DNA of 64,000 nt from Alphaproteobacteria bacterium (GCA_022600345.1 JAHZKP010000026.1:1-64000), one strand, 5' to 3'. Shown: positions 26,168 to 36,262, counted from the stretch's first letter. Numbers and translations: made by a program. Notes: generated from the letters alone by a model not told the origin.

Positions 26168-27508
26168 ATGCGAGCTGAACCGCTGAAAGATGAGGGGCGT
26201 ACCAGACCTGGCAGGCTTTGGCGTGCCTTGTCGTGGTTTGGCAACCAAGACACAGTGCTCTGGTTCCGGCGCGGGCTGGGACGGTTGGCGCGGTTAGGCA
26301 CGCAGGGCTATCCGCCAGACGTTCGCCGCCGCCTCGTCGTCATGAACCTGATCGCCTATCTGATCGCGCTGACGACGCTTGGCTACTCGGTCCAGAACAC
26401 ATTCATGGACTTCAATAAGTATGCGCCGGTCATTTTTCTCAACCTGGCGCTGTTCTTCATAGCGCTTTCAGTCCCCTACTGGCACCGGTTTTCGGAGGTC
26501 ACCGGCGCCCTGGTGATGCTCATCTCCGAATATATCGCGTTGTTTTTCTTCACGATGTACCTGGGCAATCTGTCGGGCATCCATCTGCAGTACTTCGTTA
26601 TCGCGGCGGCGACATTCGTTGTGTTCGGCGTTGAACGCTGGAAGCTGATCGTGCCGATGGTGGTGCTGGCGATTGTCCTGCATCTGGCGGCCTGGTTTCT
26701 GTTCCCGCCAGAGTCAGCTCTTATCGCTGCTGAGCCGCGGATCATCAACGATCTTTATACCCAGGCAGCGATTACGACAGGGGTGCTGATCGCTGCCACG
26801 GTCTACTACGCGTTCTCGCTTGCCGAGCGGGCAAAGGCTGAAACCGACGCGCTGTTGCGCAACATCCTGCCCGATAGCGTCGTGGAACGCCTGAAGGAGG
26901 CGCCTGGCGACGCCATAGCCGATAGCCACGACAATGCGGCAATCCTATTTACCGACATCAAGGGGTTTGTGGCGCTGGCCCGTGAATTGGGGCCGGAGCG
27001 GACCGTCGGCCTGCTCAACGAAATCGTCTCGGAATTCGACACGCTTGCCAAAAGGCATGGCGTGGAAAAGATAAAGACCATTGGGGACGCCTACATGGCG
27101 GCTGCAGGAATCCCCGATCCGGTGCCTGATCCGGCGGCGCGGCTGGCGCGGCTGGCGCTCGATATGCAGAAATATATCGGACAGCTAAGGGCGGACAGTG
27201 GGGTCGACATCAACATGCGGGTTGGGCTTGCTTCCGGCCCGGTTATGGCAGGGGTCATCGGCACGCAGAAATTCACCTATGATGTCTGGGGGGACACCGT
27301 GAACCTGGCAGCCAGACTGGAAAACAAGTCTCAGCCGGGGCGAATTCTGGTTTGTCCGGGTTGCTGGGACCACTTACAGGATGCTTTTCAGCTTGAAAGC
27401 CACGGTGTCATCGATATCAAGGGCGTAGGCGAGCAGGAAACCTGGTTTCTTGTTGCCGAAACGGCTGTAGCTTCAGGTGCGGGGCAAAACGCAACGGTCC
27501 CTGCCTGA
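26168..27508 (+). CDS. Membrane-bound class III adenylate/guanylate cyclase
   Basis: A 446-residue inner-membrane cyclase. About six N-terminal membrane helices (residues ~60-215) form a sensory domain, a helical linker follows (LLRNILPDSVVERLKEAPG), and then the CHD catalytic domain. Catalytic landmarks: AILFTDIKGF (metal-binding Asp), KIKTIGDAYMAAAG (base-contacting Lys and second metal Asp) and YDVWGDTVNLAARLE (Asp, Asn and Arg for adenine and transition state). The Lys and Asp pattern favours ATP. It likely signals with the neighbouring Crp-like protein. Confidence 0.92.
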   Translation: MRAEPLKDEGRTRPGRLWRALSWFGNQDTVLWFRRGLGRLARLGTQGYPPDVRRRLVVMNLIAYLIALTTLGYSVQNTFMDFNKYAPVIFLNLALFFIALSVPYWHRFSEVTGALVMLISEYIALFFFTMYLGNLSGIHLQYFVIAAATFVVFGVERWKLIVPMVVLAIVLHLAAWFLFPPESALIAAEPRIINDLYTQAAITTGVLIAATVYYAFSLAERAKAETDALLRNILPDSVVERLKEAPGDAIADSHDNAAILFTDIKGFVALARELGPERTVGLLNEIVSEFDTLAKRHGVEKIKTIGDAYMAAAGIPDPVPDPAARLARLALDMQKYIGQLRADSGVDINMRVGLASGPVMAGVIGTQKFTYDVWGDTVNLAARLENKSQPGRILVCPGCWDHLQDAFQLESHGVIDIKGVGEQETWFLVAETAVASGAGQNATVPA

Positions 27509-27573
27509 ATGGCGATTCGCGTCCGGCTCACCGCTGAAACTGCTCGCATGCGACAATTCCGGAGTTCGATCGA

Positions 27574-27774
27574 TTGTCCGACACAACCGCAAAGAGATCT
27601 GAACGCCAGCAGAAGCGTCAGGAAAGACTGGAACAGCAGCTTCGCGATAACCTGAAGAAGCGAAAGGCGCTTGCAAAGGCCCGCTCCAATGCGGCTTCAG
27701 CCCCGGCTGACGAGGCGGCTTCGGACGACGAAGGGCCTGCTGCTGTCCACCGGACGACCAGCCCAGATCACTGA
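27574..27774 (+). CDS. Small basic conserved protein upstream of murA
   Basis: A 66-residue protein starting with TTG and preceded by GGAG. It is very rich in Lys, Arg and Gln in its first half ([20 protein letters not shown]). A similar short basic protein is commonly found just upstream of murA in Hyphomicrobiales. No function known. Confidence 0.6.
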   Translation: MSDTTAKRSERQQKRQERLEQQLRDNLKKRKALAKARSNAASAPADEAASDDEGPAAVHRTTSPDH

Positions 27775-27937
27775 TAAATACTGCCTGCTGCCATTCGGCC
27801 CCTTGCCCGATCGCCCCGAACACGACTATGTCTCTCGCTTTGTGGATACATTGCCGGCGAAGCGGTGGTGCGGCGAAGGGCTGAAACGCTTCTTCTCCGC
27901 GAACCGTCGGTCAGGTCGAAAGCAGGGCAAAAAAGAT

Positions 27938-29230
27938 ATGGATCGCATCAGAATCGTCGGCGGCAACAAGCTCAACGGAACCATCCCGATTTCCGGGGCA
28001 AAGAACGCCGCACTGCCGCTGATGATCGCCAGTCTTTTGACGGGCGAGCGGCTGACGCTGAAAAACGTCCCCAACCTTGCCGATGTCAACCTGCTGGCGC
28101 GGATACTTCGCAACCATGGCGTCGATCTGGCCGTCGACGGCAAGCGGGCGGGCGGCTCCTCGCATCTGGGCGAAACCTTTCACCTGACCGCCCGGGACAT
28201 CGTCGACACCACCGCCCCTTATGATCTGGTCAGCCGCATGCGCGCCAGTTTCTGGGTACTGGGGCCGCTGATTGCGCGCATGCGCACGGCGCGCGTTTCG
28301 CTGCCCGGCGGCTGCGCCATCGGCACGCGTCCGGTCGATCTGCACCTTGATGGCCTGAAGGCGCTGGGGGCGGAAATCGATATCGACGCTGGCTATGTGA
28401 TTGCGAAGGCACCAAACGGGCTGGTCGGCAATCGCATCACGTTCCCGAAAGTCTCTGTCGGCGCGACCCATAACGTGTTGATGGCGGCCGTTCTGGCCAA
28501 GGGCGAGACGTTGATCGAGAACGCAGCCTGCGAACCGGAAGTCTCCGACGTTGCCGAATGCCTGACCAAGATGGGCGTTGAGATCGAGGGCATCGGGACA
28601 TCAACGCTGAAGATTCAGGGCCGGGCGAGCCTGGATGGTGCGATTCACTCGGTTGTTCCCGACCGCATCGAGACGGGGACGTTTGCCTTCGCGGTGGCGG
28701 CAACAGGTGGCGACGTGGTGCTGGAAGGCGCTCATCCGGTGCACCTGCAGGCCGCACTCGACGCGCTGAGCCGAACGGGAACGACGGTTGAGACCGTGGC
28801 GAATGGCATTCGGGTCGTGCGCGGCGATGGCGAGATCCAGCCGGTGACGATAGAAACCCAGCCCTATCCCGGATTCCCGACCGATTTGCAGGCACAGATG
28901 ATGGGCCTTGTAACGCGGGCAGCCGGTACAAGCGTGATCCGCGAAACTATTTTCGAAAACCGCTTCATGCACGTCCAGGAATTGGCGCGCCTGGGGGCTG
29001 ACATTCAGCTTCACGGCGATACGGCGACCATCACGGGCGTCGAGAAGCTGGCTGGTGCGCCGGTCATGGCAACCGACCTTCGCGCTTCGGTATCGCTGGT
29101 GATTGCGGCTTTGATGGCGGAGGGCGAGACCCTTGTGAGCCGCGTCTACCACCTGGATCGCGGCTTTGAGCGTCTGGAAGAGAAGCTGTCGAATTGCGGG
29201 GCGGAAATCTCCCGCATCTCGGAAGGCTGA
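27938..29230 (+). CDS. murA: UDP-N-acetylglucosamine 1-carboxyvinyltransferase
   Basis: A 430-residue cytosolic enzyme that transfers enolpyruvate from PEP to UDP-GlcNAc, the first committed step of peptidoglycan synthesis. The start [29 protein letters not shown] matches the family exactly, with the catalytic Lys in SGAKNAA. The active-site Cys loop is present ([14 protein letters not shown], fosfomycin-sensitive type). Length is normal. Longer upstream reading is rejected. Confidence 0.97.
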   Translation: MDRIRIVGGNKLNGTIPISGAKNAALPLMIASLLTGERLTLKNVPNLADVNLLARILRNHGVDLAVDGKRAGGSSHLGETFHLTARDIVDTTAPYDLVSRMRASFWVLGPLIARMRTARVSLPGGCAIGTRPVDLHLDGLKALGAEIDIDAGYVIAKAPNGLVGNRITFPKVSVGATHNVLMAAVLAKGETLIENAACEPEVSDVAECLTKMGVEIEGIGTSTLKIQGRASLDGAIHSVVPDRIETGTFAFAVAATGGDVVLEGAHPVHLQAALDALSRTGTTVETVANGIRVVRGDGEIQPVTIETQPYPGFPTDLQAQMMGLVTRAAGTSVIRETIFENRFMHVQELARLGADIQLHGDTATITGVEKLAGAPVMATDLRASVSLVIAALMAEGETLVSRVYHLDRGFERLEEKLSNCGAEISRISEG

Positions 29231-29440
29231 CGGGGAGCTCTTTTTTAGGGGCCATTGGTGAGACTTCCTGCCCTGGCCGGAATGAGATTCCAACGCTCAA
29301 TCCATTTGGGATGGTGCCCGCGCGCCACGCTCTTGGGTTTCAGCTTGAGGATGCGCAAGCCAATCGGCTTCATATAGAGTACCCTCGGGTTTCAGGCGGA
29401 TGCGCTGGGTAATGCAGAACCGATTGCAGGAGTTGAAGAC

Positions 29441-32110
29441 ATGCGTTGGGTATTGCGCGCCGTCCTCGTTGTCATCGGGATCGTAACGCTGGCGGTCGCC
29501 GTCCTCGTCTACCTTGTGCCCTCAACGGCACTGGAACGGCACATTCTGGCGGCAACTTCGCGCGCGACGGATACGCTAATCACGTCGGCAGGTAAGCCGC
29601 AGATCACCCTGTTTCCCAGCATTGCAATGACGTTGAAGGATGTCACGGTTCGGCCGCGGACGGCACGAAAACCGGCGCTACAGGCCAAACGGGTGGAGGC
29701 GGAGGTCGGCTGGCTGTCTATTTTGACCGCCTGGACCGTCAATATCGACGAGTTGCGCATCATCGAACCGGTTTTAGAGATGCCGGGGAAGGGCGAAATC
29801 GTCGAGTTGGAAAACCCGCCAGCGCCAATAAAGGCGCGGCGGCGCTCTTATCCCGCCCCGGGATTGGCGATCGGCAAAGTGACCGTCCTGGACGGCACGG
29901 TTCGGGGACTGGGCGAGAATTGGCGCATCAAGGACGTCGATGCGAAGACCGACTCACTGCGCTTCGACCGGCCCATCAACCTTACCGCCGTGATGTTTCT
30001 CAACGGTGAGAAAGTCGATGCCGAGCTGACTTTGAAAAACCCTGGCTCGCTGAAAAAAGGCGACAATATCCCGCTTACCGCCAAAATCACCGCCACGCCT
30101 GGAAGCATGGACATCGACGGCGTTGCTGCTCTGGGCGACAAGCCGTCGTTTCACGGCCGCCTGCAACTGGACACCGCAGATCTGGGGCAGTCGACGCGCT
30201 GGCTTGGCTTTGATATCGGAGGCGAATTTGACAAGACGGCAGCGGCTCTCGACGGACAGGTCGCTTATCTGCCCGGGTCGGTGATCTTCCAGAATACGTC
30301 AGTCGACCTGACGGCGATCAAGGCCAATGTCGGGGGCCGATTGGAGTTGGGCCGGGATGCACTTGCCGTCAGCGCAATCGAATTTGGTGACTTTGTCCGA
30401 TTGAACGGCGGCCCGAAGACGTTTCTCGACCTCGACCAATTCCGGATGACGATCGATCGCCTGCAGCCGGGCTCGCCGCTGAAAGCAGACTTCGCGTTCT
30501 TTCACAATGACAAGCCGGTTTCAGGTTCTGTGCGCATCGCCGATCTTGATATGCTGACCGACCGGGAGAAGACGCCTGTCGCCAAGGCGATTGTTTCGGT
30601 GCCCGGCGGCAAACTTGAGTTCGACGGATCGCTTTTGGGCGGTGGCGAAACTGTGGTCGGCAAATTCCGGTTCTCGTCGCCTGACTTACGTCAAACGGCA
30701 ACCTGGCTCGGCGTGCCTTTGCCCGATGCCACCGGCTACCGAACGCTGGCGCTTGATGGCGACGCGACCGCCACGACAGACCGGATCGATGTCTCGAACT
30801 CGAAGTTCAAGCTCGACGAGGTCAACGGGGCAGGCGATTTCAATGTCGATTTGTCTGGCAAGAAGGCGGCCGTGCGGGCCAAGCTCGATATCGATGCTAT
30901 CGACACGGCGGGCTATCTAGCGATCGATGGCGGCGAAGGGGCTCGCGGTGTTGAGGGAGACCGCCGGGCGCCCAGCGCGCTAACTGAAGCCGCGCCCTCC
31001 CCACCTTATGATTTGGATCTTGAACCCATCAAGCCGACGCTTGAAGCCTACCTGGGGGCGGGCGCCAATGGTCCACGCCGGGCCAAGGCTGCCATCGATA
31101 AAGCCACGCGTCCGATGTTGGAAGCAGTTTGGAGCCAGGCCAACCTGGGGCTTGCGGCTCTAAAGGACGCCGACACAGATGCCGAAGTCGACATTACGGT
31201 TGGCGACCTGCGCCACGGAGACATCGCGCTTGGGAGGACATCGCTGAAAGCTAACCTGAAGAGCAGCACTCTTGCTCTCGATATCCGCGAAGTCAGGCCT
31301 CTTGATGGGCGCATCAGCGGCACGGTTAAAATTGATGCTTCCTCCTCGCAGCCGGCAATCGATGCGGATCTTGAGGCCGCGGGTGTGCCACTCGACAAGG
31401 TCATCAAGCATGGTGCAGGACAGCGTGATATCATGCGCGGCACCCTGACTGGAAAAGCCAAGCTGAAGGCGAAGGGAACCACGCAGAGCGACCTGGTTGC
31501 ATCGCTAGACGGCAACGTCTCGGGCGAGGTTCGCGATGGTGCAATTGTCGGTTATGACATCCGCCGCATCGTGCGCCCGTTTGCAAGCCGCCAATATAAT
31601 CCACGCCACGTTACCGCCTTCGAAACGTTAAAGGGCCGGTTCAAAATTGCCGATGGCGTCGCGCAAAGCCCGGGCCTTTCTCTTGACGGGCCGGGTATTC
31701 GTATCCGGGCCAGCGGTAGCGCGAATTTGCAAACCTCTGCGATCGACTACCGGTCGCGACTGGACCTGATACCGCCGCCCTCGAATTTTTCGCTGCCGCT
31801 CAAAATCCGTGGCACCTGGAATAAGATCAAGGCAGCGATAGACTGGGGATCGCTGGCGACCGCGTGGACTGGAGCCTCACCTTTCGAGGGGCTTGAGACG
31901 ACCCGCAGGTCGCCTTCGGGGGCCGCACCCAGCCCGATCGTCCGGGCGGCTCCACGTCGCAATGGCGAACCGGCAGAAGGCCTGGCAATCAATTCAGGCG
32001 ACCGGGATCTCGATCAGCTCCTTGGCGAACTGGTGGCCAAGAGCGGGGGCGCGCGCATTCCCACAACCGGTGCGGAACTTATGCGGGAGATAACCGGCAA
32101 AGGCCGCTGA
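29441..32110 (+). CDS. AsmA-family envelope protein
   Basis: An 889-residue protein with one N-terminal membrane segment (AVLVVIGIVTLAVAVLVYLV) and the AsmA-type beta-rich body. Typical strands are visible early (ITLFPSIAMTLKDVTVRP) and late (AQSPGLSLDGPGIRIRASGS). AsmA-like proteins are anchored in the inner membrane and reach into the periplasm, with roles in lipid transport and outer-membrane assembly. AGGAG precedes the ATG. It separates murA from the DUF2948 gene. Confidence 0.85.
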   Translation: MRWVLRAVLVVIGIVTLAVAVLVYLVPSTALERHILAATSRATDTLITSAGKPQITLFPSIAMTLKDVTVRPRTARKPALQAKRVEAEVGWLSILTAWTVNIDELRIIEPVLEMPGKGEIVELENPPAPIKARRRSYPAPGLAIGKVTVLDGTVRGLGENWRIKDVDAKTDSLRFDRPINLTAVMFLNGEKVDAELTLKNPGSLKKGDNIPLTAKITATPGSMDIDGVAALGDKPSFHGRLQLDTADLGQSTRWLGFDIGGEFDKTAAALDGQVAYLPGSVIFQNTSVDLTAIKANVGGRLELGRDALAVSAIEFGDFVRLNGGPKTFLDLDQFRMTIDRLQPGSPLKADFAFFHNDKPVSGSVRIADLDMLTDREKTPVAKAIVSVPGGKLEFDGSLLGGGETVVGKFRFSSPDLRQTATWLGVPLPDATGYRTLALDGDATATTDRIDVSNSKFKLDEVNGAGDFNVDLSGKKAAVRAKLDIDAIDTAGYLAIDGGEGARGVEGDRRAPSALTEAAPSPPYDLDLEPIKPTLEAYLGAGANGPRRAKAAIDKATRPMLEAVWSQANLGLAALKDADTDAEVDITVGDLRHGDIALGRTSLKANLKSSTLALDIREVRPLDGRISGTVKIDASSSQPAIDADLEAAGVPLDKVIKHGAGQRDIMRGTLTGKAKLKAKGTTQSDLVASLDGNVSGEVRDGAIVGYDIRRIVRPFASRQYNPRHVTAFETLKGRFKIADGVAQSPGLSLDGPGIRIRASGSANLQTSAIDYRSRLDLIPPPSNFSLPLKIRGTWNKIKAAIDWGSLATAWTGASPFEGLETTRRSPSGAAPSPIVRAAPRRNGEPAEGLAINSGDRDLDQLLGELVAKSGGARIPTTGAELMREITGKGR

Positions 32111-32222
32111 GGCGGGCTATGCGGTGGCCTAAGATGCCGCGACACAGGTTCGGTTGCCTTAGGGCCAGACCCCCGGTATCAAGCATGGATCACCCAATTC
32201 CTATCGAGGCAAAACCCGGGCC

Positions 32223-32708
32223 ATGTCGGATCTAAAGCTGATCGCGCTAGACGCCGAGGACTTAAACGTCATTTCGGCACAACTCCAGGACGCGGTCGGG
32301 CGCATCGGCGACATCGCCTATGACCGGAAGGGGCGGCGGCTGGCGATGGTCATGAACCGCTTCGACTGGTCGACGGCGGCCAATGCGGCTTCAGGGCGCA
32401 CCGCGGGGAATGAAAAAGCGTCGGCAGGCGAATTCGAACGGCGGCAATCGGGCCTGCGGTTCGAAGGTGTAACGGGCGTGCGCACCAAGGGCATCGATCG
32501 CAGCAAGCCCAATGACATCTTGTCGTTGCTGGCGATTTCCTTCGAGCAGAACGAAGCGCCGTCGGGCACGATTTCGCTATTGTTTGCCGACGGACCGCAG
32601 ATCGCTTTGGATGTCGAATACATCGAATGCGAGTTGAAAGACCTTGGTGCGGTTTGGGCTACCCGAAACCTGCCGCAGCACCCTGGCGCGGCCGAGGACG
32701 AGTCATAA
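32223..32708 (+). CDS. DUF2948 family protein
   Basis: A 161-residue protein whose start (LKLIALDAEDLNVISAQLQDAV) and FDW motif in VMNRFDW match the conserved DUF2948 family. The family typically lies next to hisD in alphaproteobacteria. No function known. Confidence 0.88.
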   Translation: MSDLKLIALDAEDLNVISAQLQDAVGRIGDIAYDRKGRRLAMVMNRFDWSTAANAASGRTAGNEKASAGEFERRQSGLRFEGVTGVRTKGIDRSKPNDILSLLAISFEQNEAPSGTISLLFADGPQIALDVEYIECELKDLGAVWATRNLPQHPGAAEDES

Positions 32709-32780
32709 TCGTCTTCAGGCTGATGGTGGCCGGGAATGGCCGCCGGGCGATCCCCGCCGACAATTGATATGTGGAACGAA

Positions 32781-34085
32781 ATGGCAAAACGACTGAACAG
32801 CAATGAGCCGGGATTTGAGGCCGCTTTCGAAAACCTGCTGACCGAGAAACGCGAGGTGTCAGAGGAAGTCGACGGCATCGTCGCAGGCATCATCGCGGAC
32901 GTTCGCGTGCGCGGCGATGCCGCCTTGATCGACCTGTCGAAGAAATTCGATTCCGTCGATCTGGCGTCTGCTGGGATTGCAATTGGGGCAGACGAAATCG
33001 CGGAGGCAAAGACGCGTATTGAGAAGGACAACCCTGAGGCGCTTGAAGCGCTGAAGTTTGCCCATGACCGCATCATGGCCCATCACTTGCGCCAAAAGCC
33101 GGAATCGAACCGATACAAGGATTCGGCGGGAGTCGAGTTGGGAGAGCGCTGGACGCCAGTCGAGTCGGCTGGTCTCTACGTTCCAGGCGGCACCGCTTCC
33201 TATCCCAGTTCCGTCCTTATGAACGGCATCCCCGCCAAGGTCGCCGGCGTCAATCGCATTGTCATGGTCGTGCCGACGCCGGGCGGCGAAGTCAATCCAC
33301 TGGTGCTTGTTGCCGGCTCGATGGTCGCTGACGAAACCTACCGGGTCGGCGGCGCGCAGGCCATTGCGGCTCTTGCCTACGGCACAAAATCAATTGCGCC
33401 GGTCGCGACCATTGTCGGGCCGGGCAATGCGTTCGTGGCGGCGGCCAAGCGCCAAGTCTACGGGACGGTCGGGATCGATTCCATCGCCGGTCCTTCCGAG
33501 GTTCTGGTGATTGCCGACAGCGCCAATGATCCAGACTGGATCGCCGCCGATCTGTTAGCCCAGGCCGAACACGACACCGCTGCCCAGTCGATCCTGATGA
33601 CCGATGATGCAGCGTTTGCCGACCGGGTCGAACAGGCCGTTGATCGTCAACTGGCGCAGTTGCCGCGCTCCAAGATCGCCGGTCCGAGCTGGCGTGACTA
33701 CGGCACGATTATCGTACTTTCCTCGCTCGATGATGCGCCGCCCTACGCTGACCGGATCGCGGCCGAACACCTTGAGATCGCAACCGCCAATGCCGAAGGC
33801 ATGGTGGACAAGATCTCCAATGCCGGTGCAATCTTCATCGGGTGCTACACGCCCGAGGTCATCGGCGATTATGTGGCCGGCACCAACCACGTCCTGCCGA
33901 CTGCGCGCTCGTCACGGTTCTCTTCCGGACTAGGCGTTCTTGACTTCATGAAGCGGACGTCGCTTCTGAAGCTCGATGCGGCGGCCCTGTCCCAGGTCGG
34001 CCCTGCCGCCATGACGCTGGCGCGCTGCGAAGGGCTGGAGGGACATCGCCGCTCGGTGGAATTGCGTCTTAACAAGACGGGGTGA
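32781..34085 (+). CDS. hisD: Histidinol dehydrogenase
   Basis: About 434 residues; catalyses the last two oxidations of histidine synthesis (histidinol to histidine). Family motifs: PGGTASYPSSVLMNGIPAKVAGV, VGGAQAIAALAYGT, VGPGNAFVAAAKR, GPSEVLVIAD, and EHLEIA with the catalytic Glu-His. The start MAKRLNSNEPGF fits homologs; an in-frame ATG four codons earlier is possible. Confidence 0.96.
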   Translation: MAKRLNSNEPGFEAAFENLLTEKREVSEEVDGIVAGIIADVRVRGDAALIDLSKKFDSVDLASAGIAIGADEIAEAKTRIEKDNPEALEALKFAHDRIMAHHLRQKPESNRYKDSAGVELGERWTPVESAGLYVPGGTASYPSSVLMNGIPAKVAGVNRIVMVVPTPGGEVNPLVLVAGSMVADETYRVGGAQAIAALAYGTKSIAPVATIVGPGNAFVAAAKRQVYGTVGIDSIAGPSEVLVIADSANDPDWIAADLLAQAEHDTAAQSILMTDDAAFADRVEQAVDRQLAQLPRSKIAGPSWRDYGTIIVLSSLDDAPPYADRIAAEHLEIATANAEGMVDKISNAGAIFIGCYTPEVIGDYVAGTNHVLPTARSSRFSSGLGVLDFMKRTSLLKLDAAALSQVGPAAMTLARCEGLEGHRRSVELRLNKTG

Positions 34086-34095
34086 AGGAAGCGCG

Positions 34096-34590
34096 ATGTC
34101 GGAATTCGGTCCCTCCAAGACGTCTCGTTCGCGACTCTATGAGATCACGCTCGACCGCGGCACGATTGCGCGCAAGAACGTCAACGTCGAGCACGAACGC
34201 GAAGTCGCGATCTACGACCTGCTTGAATCCAACCAGTTCAAGCTCGTCGGCCACGACGCCGGTCCCTACATCCTCACCCTGTCGATTGCCGAAGACCGCC
34301 TGATTTTTGCGGTCGGCAACGAAAGCGGGCAGGAACTCGAAAGGCACATGATTTCCATGCAGCCGTTCAAGAAGATCATCAAGGACTACTTCATGGTCTG
34401 TGACAGCTATTATGAGGCCATTCGTTCGTCGCCGCCCTCCAAAATCCAGGCAATCGATGTTGGGCGGCGGGCCTTGCACGATGAAGGAAGCCGTCTGTTG
34501 GATGAACGCTTGAAGGGAAAGATTGACGTAGACTTCGACACCGCTCGGCGTCTGTTTACTCTGATTTGCGCACTCCATTGGAAAGGCTGA
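34096..34590 (+). CDS. UPF0262 family protein
   Basis: A 164-residue protein matching UPF0262: a basic N-terminus (RLYEITLDRGTIARKNVN), NQFKLVGHDAGPYILTLSI and FKKIIKDYFMVCDSYYEAI. A conserved alphaproteobacterial gene found between hisD and a small phosphatase. Function unknown. Confidence 0.92.
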   Translation: MSEFGPSKTSRSRLYEITLDRGTIARKNVNVEHEREVAIYDLLESNQFKLVGHDAGPYILTLSIAEDRLIFAVGNESGQELERHMISMQPFKKIIKDYFMVCDSYYEAIRSSPPSKIQAIDVGRRALHDEGSRLLDERLKGKIDVDFDTARRLFTLICALHWKG

Positions 34591-34594
34591 CGCG

Positions 34595-35065
34595 GTGCCG
34601 CTGGCCCAGGCCGAAAGCATTCCAATCCGGCGCGTATTGTTCGCGTGCAGTTTGAATGCCTTGCGCTCTCCGATGGCGGAAGGGCTGTTGCGACATCTGG
34701 CCGGCAGCCGGCTGGAGGTCGCTTCGGCCGGGGTTCGGGCTGGCGAATTGGACCGGTGCGGGGAAGTCGTGATGAACGAACTGGGCATCGATATTTCCAG
34801 GCACAAGCCACGCCAAATCGCTGATTTGGACGACGAGGAAACCTTCGATTTGATCGTTTCTTTGTCGCCCGAAGCCCACCATCAGGCGCTGGAGCTGACC
34901 CGCACCATGCCCGCACGTGTGGAATATTGGCCGACCATGGATGCCTGCGCCATTCCTGAAGACGCCGATGACGATCAGGTCCTGCACACCTATCGCGCCA
35001 TTCGCGATCATCTGTTCCGCCGCATCAAGCAACGCTTTGAAGTCACCGGCAGCCCATCGGTTTGA
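34595..35065 (+). CDS. Low-molecular-weight phosphatase family protein
   Basis: A 156-residue protein starting with GTG, four bases after UPF0262. The P-loop CSLNALRS gives the CX5R(S/T) signature of low-molecular-weight tyrosine phosphatases and arsenate reductases. The acid loop (DACAIPED) is later in the protein. The target is unknown; the gene order is the conserved hisD cluster. Confidence 0.88.
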   Translation: MPLAQAESIPIRRVLFACSLNALRSPMAEGLLRHLAGSRLEVASAGVRAGELDRCGEVVMNELGIDISRHKPRQIADLDDEETFDLIVSLSPEAHHQALELTRTMPARVEYWPTMDACAIPEDADDDQVLHTYRAIRDHLFRRIKQRFEVTGSPSV

Positions 35066-35100
35066 CACTGAGGGCGGGGAAACAGGAACCGGTCTGAATA

Positions 35101-35149
35101 GCGGGCATCGGCAGCTTGCGCCAATTCCGTGCGATGCCCGCAGCTCTTT
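35101..35149. terminator. Probable terminator between convergent genes
   Basis: GCGGGCATCG (35,101-35,110) and its complement (35,132-35,141) form a stem, followed on the plus strand by AGCTCTTTT. It sits between the converging phosphatase and radical SAM genes. Confidence 0.5.
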
Positions 35150-35154
35150 TCCGG

Positions 35155-36180
35155 CTAAGCGACAAGTTCCTGCCACTGGTCATGACACGAGCAGGTCGCC
35201 TTGAGGTCGCTGGTTGGCAAACCTGCTGAGCGAAACGCATCGATCGACTTCATGATCTCGCCATCGCAGTCACCGCAATTGCTTGATATTGCGACAGGCG
35301 TGGGATTGTCATCGAAGCCGCCAACCGACACCGGCCAGCCGTTCTCCTGCGCCTGTTTCAGGATGTGCAGAACCGACCATAACCAGGGCGGGCGGAACTC
35401 TCCGTTCTGGTAGCGCGCTTCCAGCGGCGTGTCGGGGGGAACGAATGCGCACGACAGGGCGATTTCGTCGGCCCCCAAGTCGGTCAGATAGGACAGCGTT
35501 GTCAGGGCATCTTCGATGGCCTGCTTTTCGCTCAAGCCGGGAGCCTTGACGAAGGCATAGGCAAAGATCTTGATGCCCCGCTCCTTCATCAGCTTGAACG
35601 AAGTTTCGATTTCCGTGCGGCGCATGCCTTTCACCAACAGCTTGTTGCGGACGTGTTCGCTGAGGCTTTCAACACCGATGCCGATGACGAAATCCTTGCC
35701 TGCGCGAAGGACCGGCCCAGCCTCGTCGAGCACTTCGGCAGACAGGTATTCAGGACGCGATTCCACCATGACCTGCTCGATTTGCGGGCGGTTGCTCGCG
35801 TCCTCCAGGACCGTTTTACGGAACTCGGGCGGCAGCTCGCTATCGACGAAGAATGAGCCACCGTTGAAAATGGCCAGCTTGTCGTAGCCCGAACTACTCT
35901 CGACGGCGTTCAAATACATGCGTTCGAGAAGTTCGGCTGGAAGGCGCCAGCCCCCGAAGAAATCCTCTTTGCCATCGCCAAGATTGAGCCGTCTGGTGAG
36001 GCCGGGAAAACCGCAAAACAGGCAGCCGCGCCCGCGCGTCTTGATCCAGTATTTGCAGCCGCCTCCGGGCAAACCGACGGTCAACTGGGTCATGGCTTTT
36101 CCAGATATCGGGGAGTATCGGGGCTCGGTGTGAAAGTCGTAGGTGTAGCCGTCGAGTGTCGATGTCATCTCGTTCACCAT
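35155..36180 (-). CDS. Radical SAM protein with wide-spaced cysteine motif
   Basis: A 341-residue protein. The cluster-binding motif reads C-x10-C-x2-C (GGGCKYWIKTRGRGCLFCGF) rather than C-x3-C-x2-C, similar to Elp3/RaSEA-like radical SAM proteins. Typical downstream features follow: VESRPEYLS and IGIGVESLSEHVRNKLLVKG. The C-terminus has a second cysteine group (SSNCGDCDG and TCSCHDQ) that might hold another metal. Substrate unknown. Confidence 0.8.
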   Translation of the reverse strand: MVNEMTSTLDGYTYDFHTEPRYSPISGKAMTQLTVGLPGGGCKYWIKTRGRGCLFCGFPGLTRRLNLGDGKEDFFGGWRLPAELLERMYLNAVESSSGYDKLAIFNGGSFFVDSELPPEFRKTVLEDASNRPQIEQVMVESRPEYLSAEVLDEAGPVLRAGKDFVIGIGVESLSEHVRNKLLVKGMRRTEIETSFKLMKERGIKIFAYAFVKAPGLSEKQAIEDALTTLSYLTDLGADEIALSCAFVPPDTPLEARYQNGEFRPPWLWSVLHILKQAQENGWPVSVGGFDDNPTPVAISSNCGDCDGEIMKSIDAFRSAGLPTSDLKATCSCHDQWQELVA

Positions 36181-36240
36181 TTTTCGTGTTTCAGGTGAAC
36201 GACAGGCTGCAGTCGACTGGTCGAAACGTCAGGACTGTGG

Positions 36241-36262
36241 GCGTGTAGCGGGCGTGTAGCGG
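36241..36262. promoter_or_regulatory. Tandem 11-bp operator-like repeat
   Basis: GCGTGTAGCGG occurs twice in perfect tandem upstream of the radical SAM gene. The related inverted sequence GCGCTACACGACCGCTACAA lies at 39,911-39,930 in the promoter region upstream of the NACHT gene. A binding site shared by both is possible. Confidence 0.5.

Noticed and set aside
27671..27937. Extended N-terminus for MurA
   Set aside because: The family start MDRIRIVGG at 27,938 gives normal length; the extension has no similarity and overlaps the small basic gene upstream.
29231..29250. T-run after murA considered as a terminator
   Set aside because: GAGCTC followed by six T is present but there is no adequate stem.
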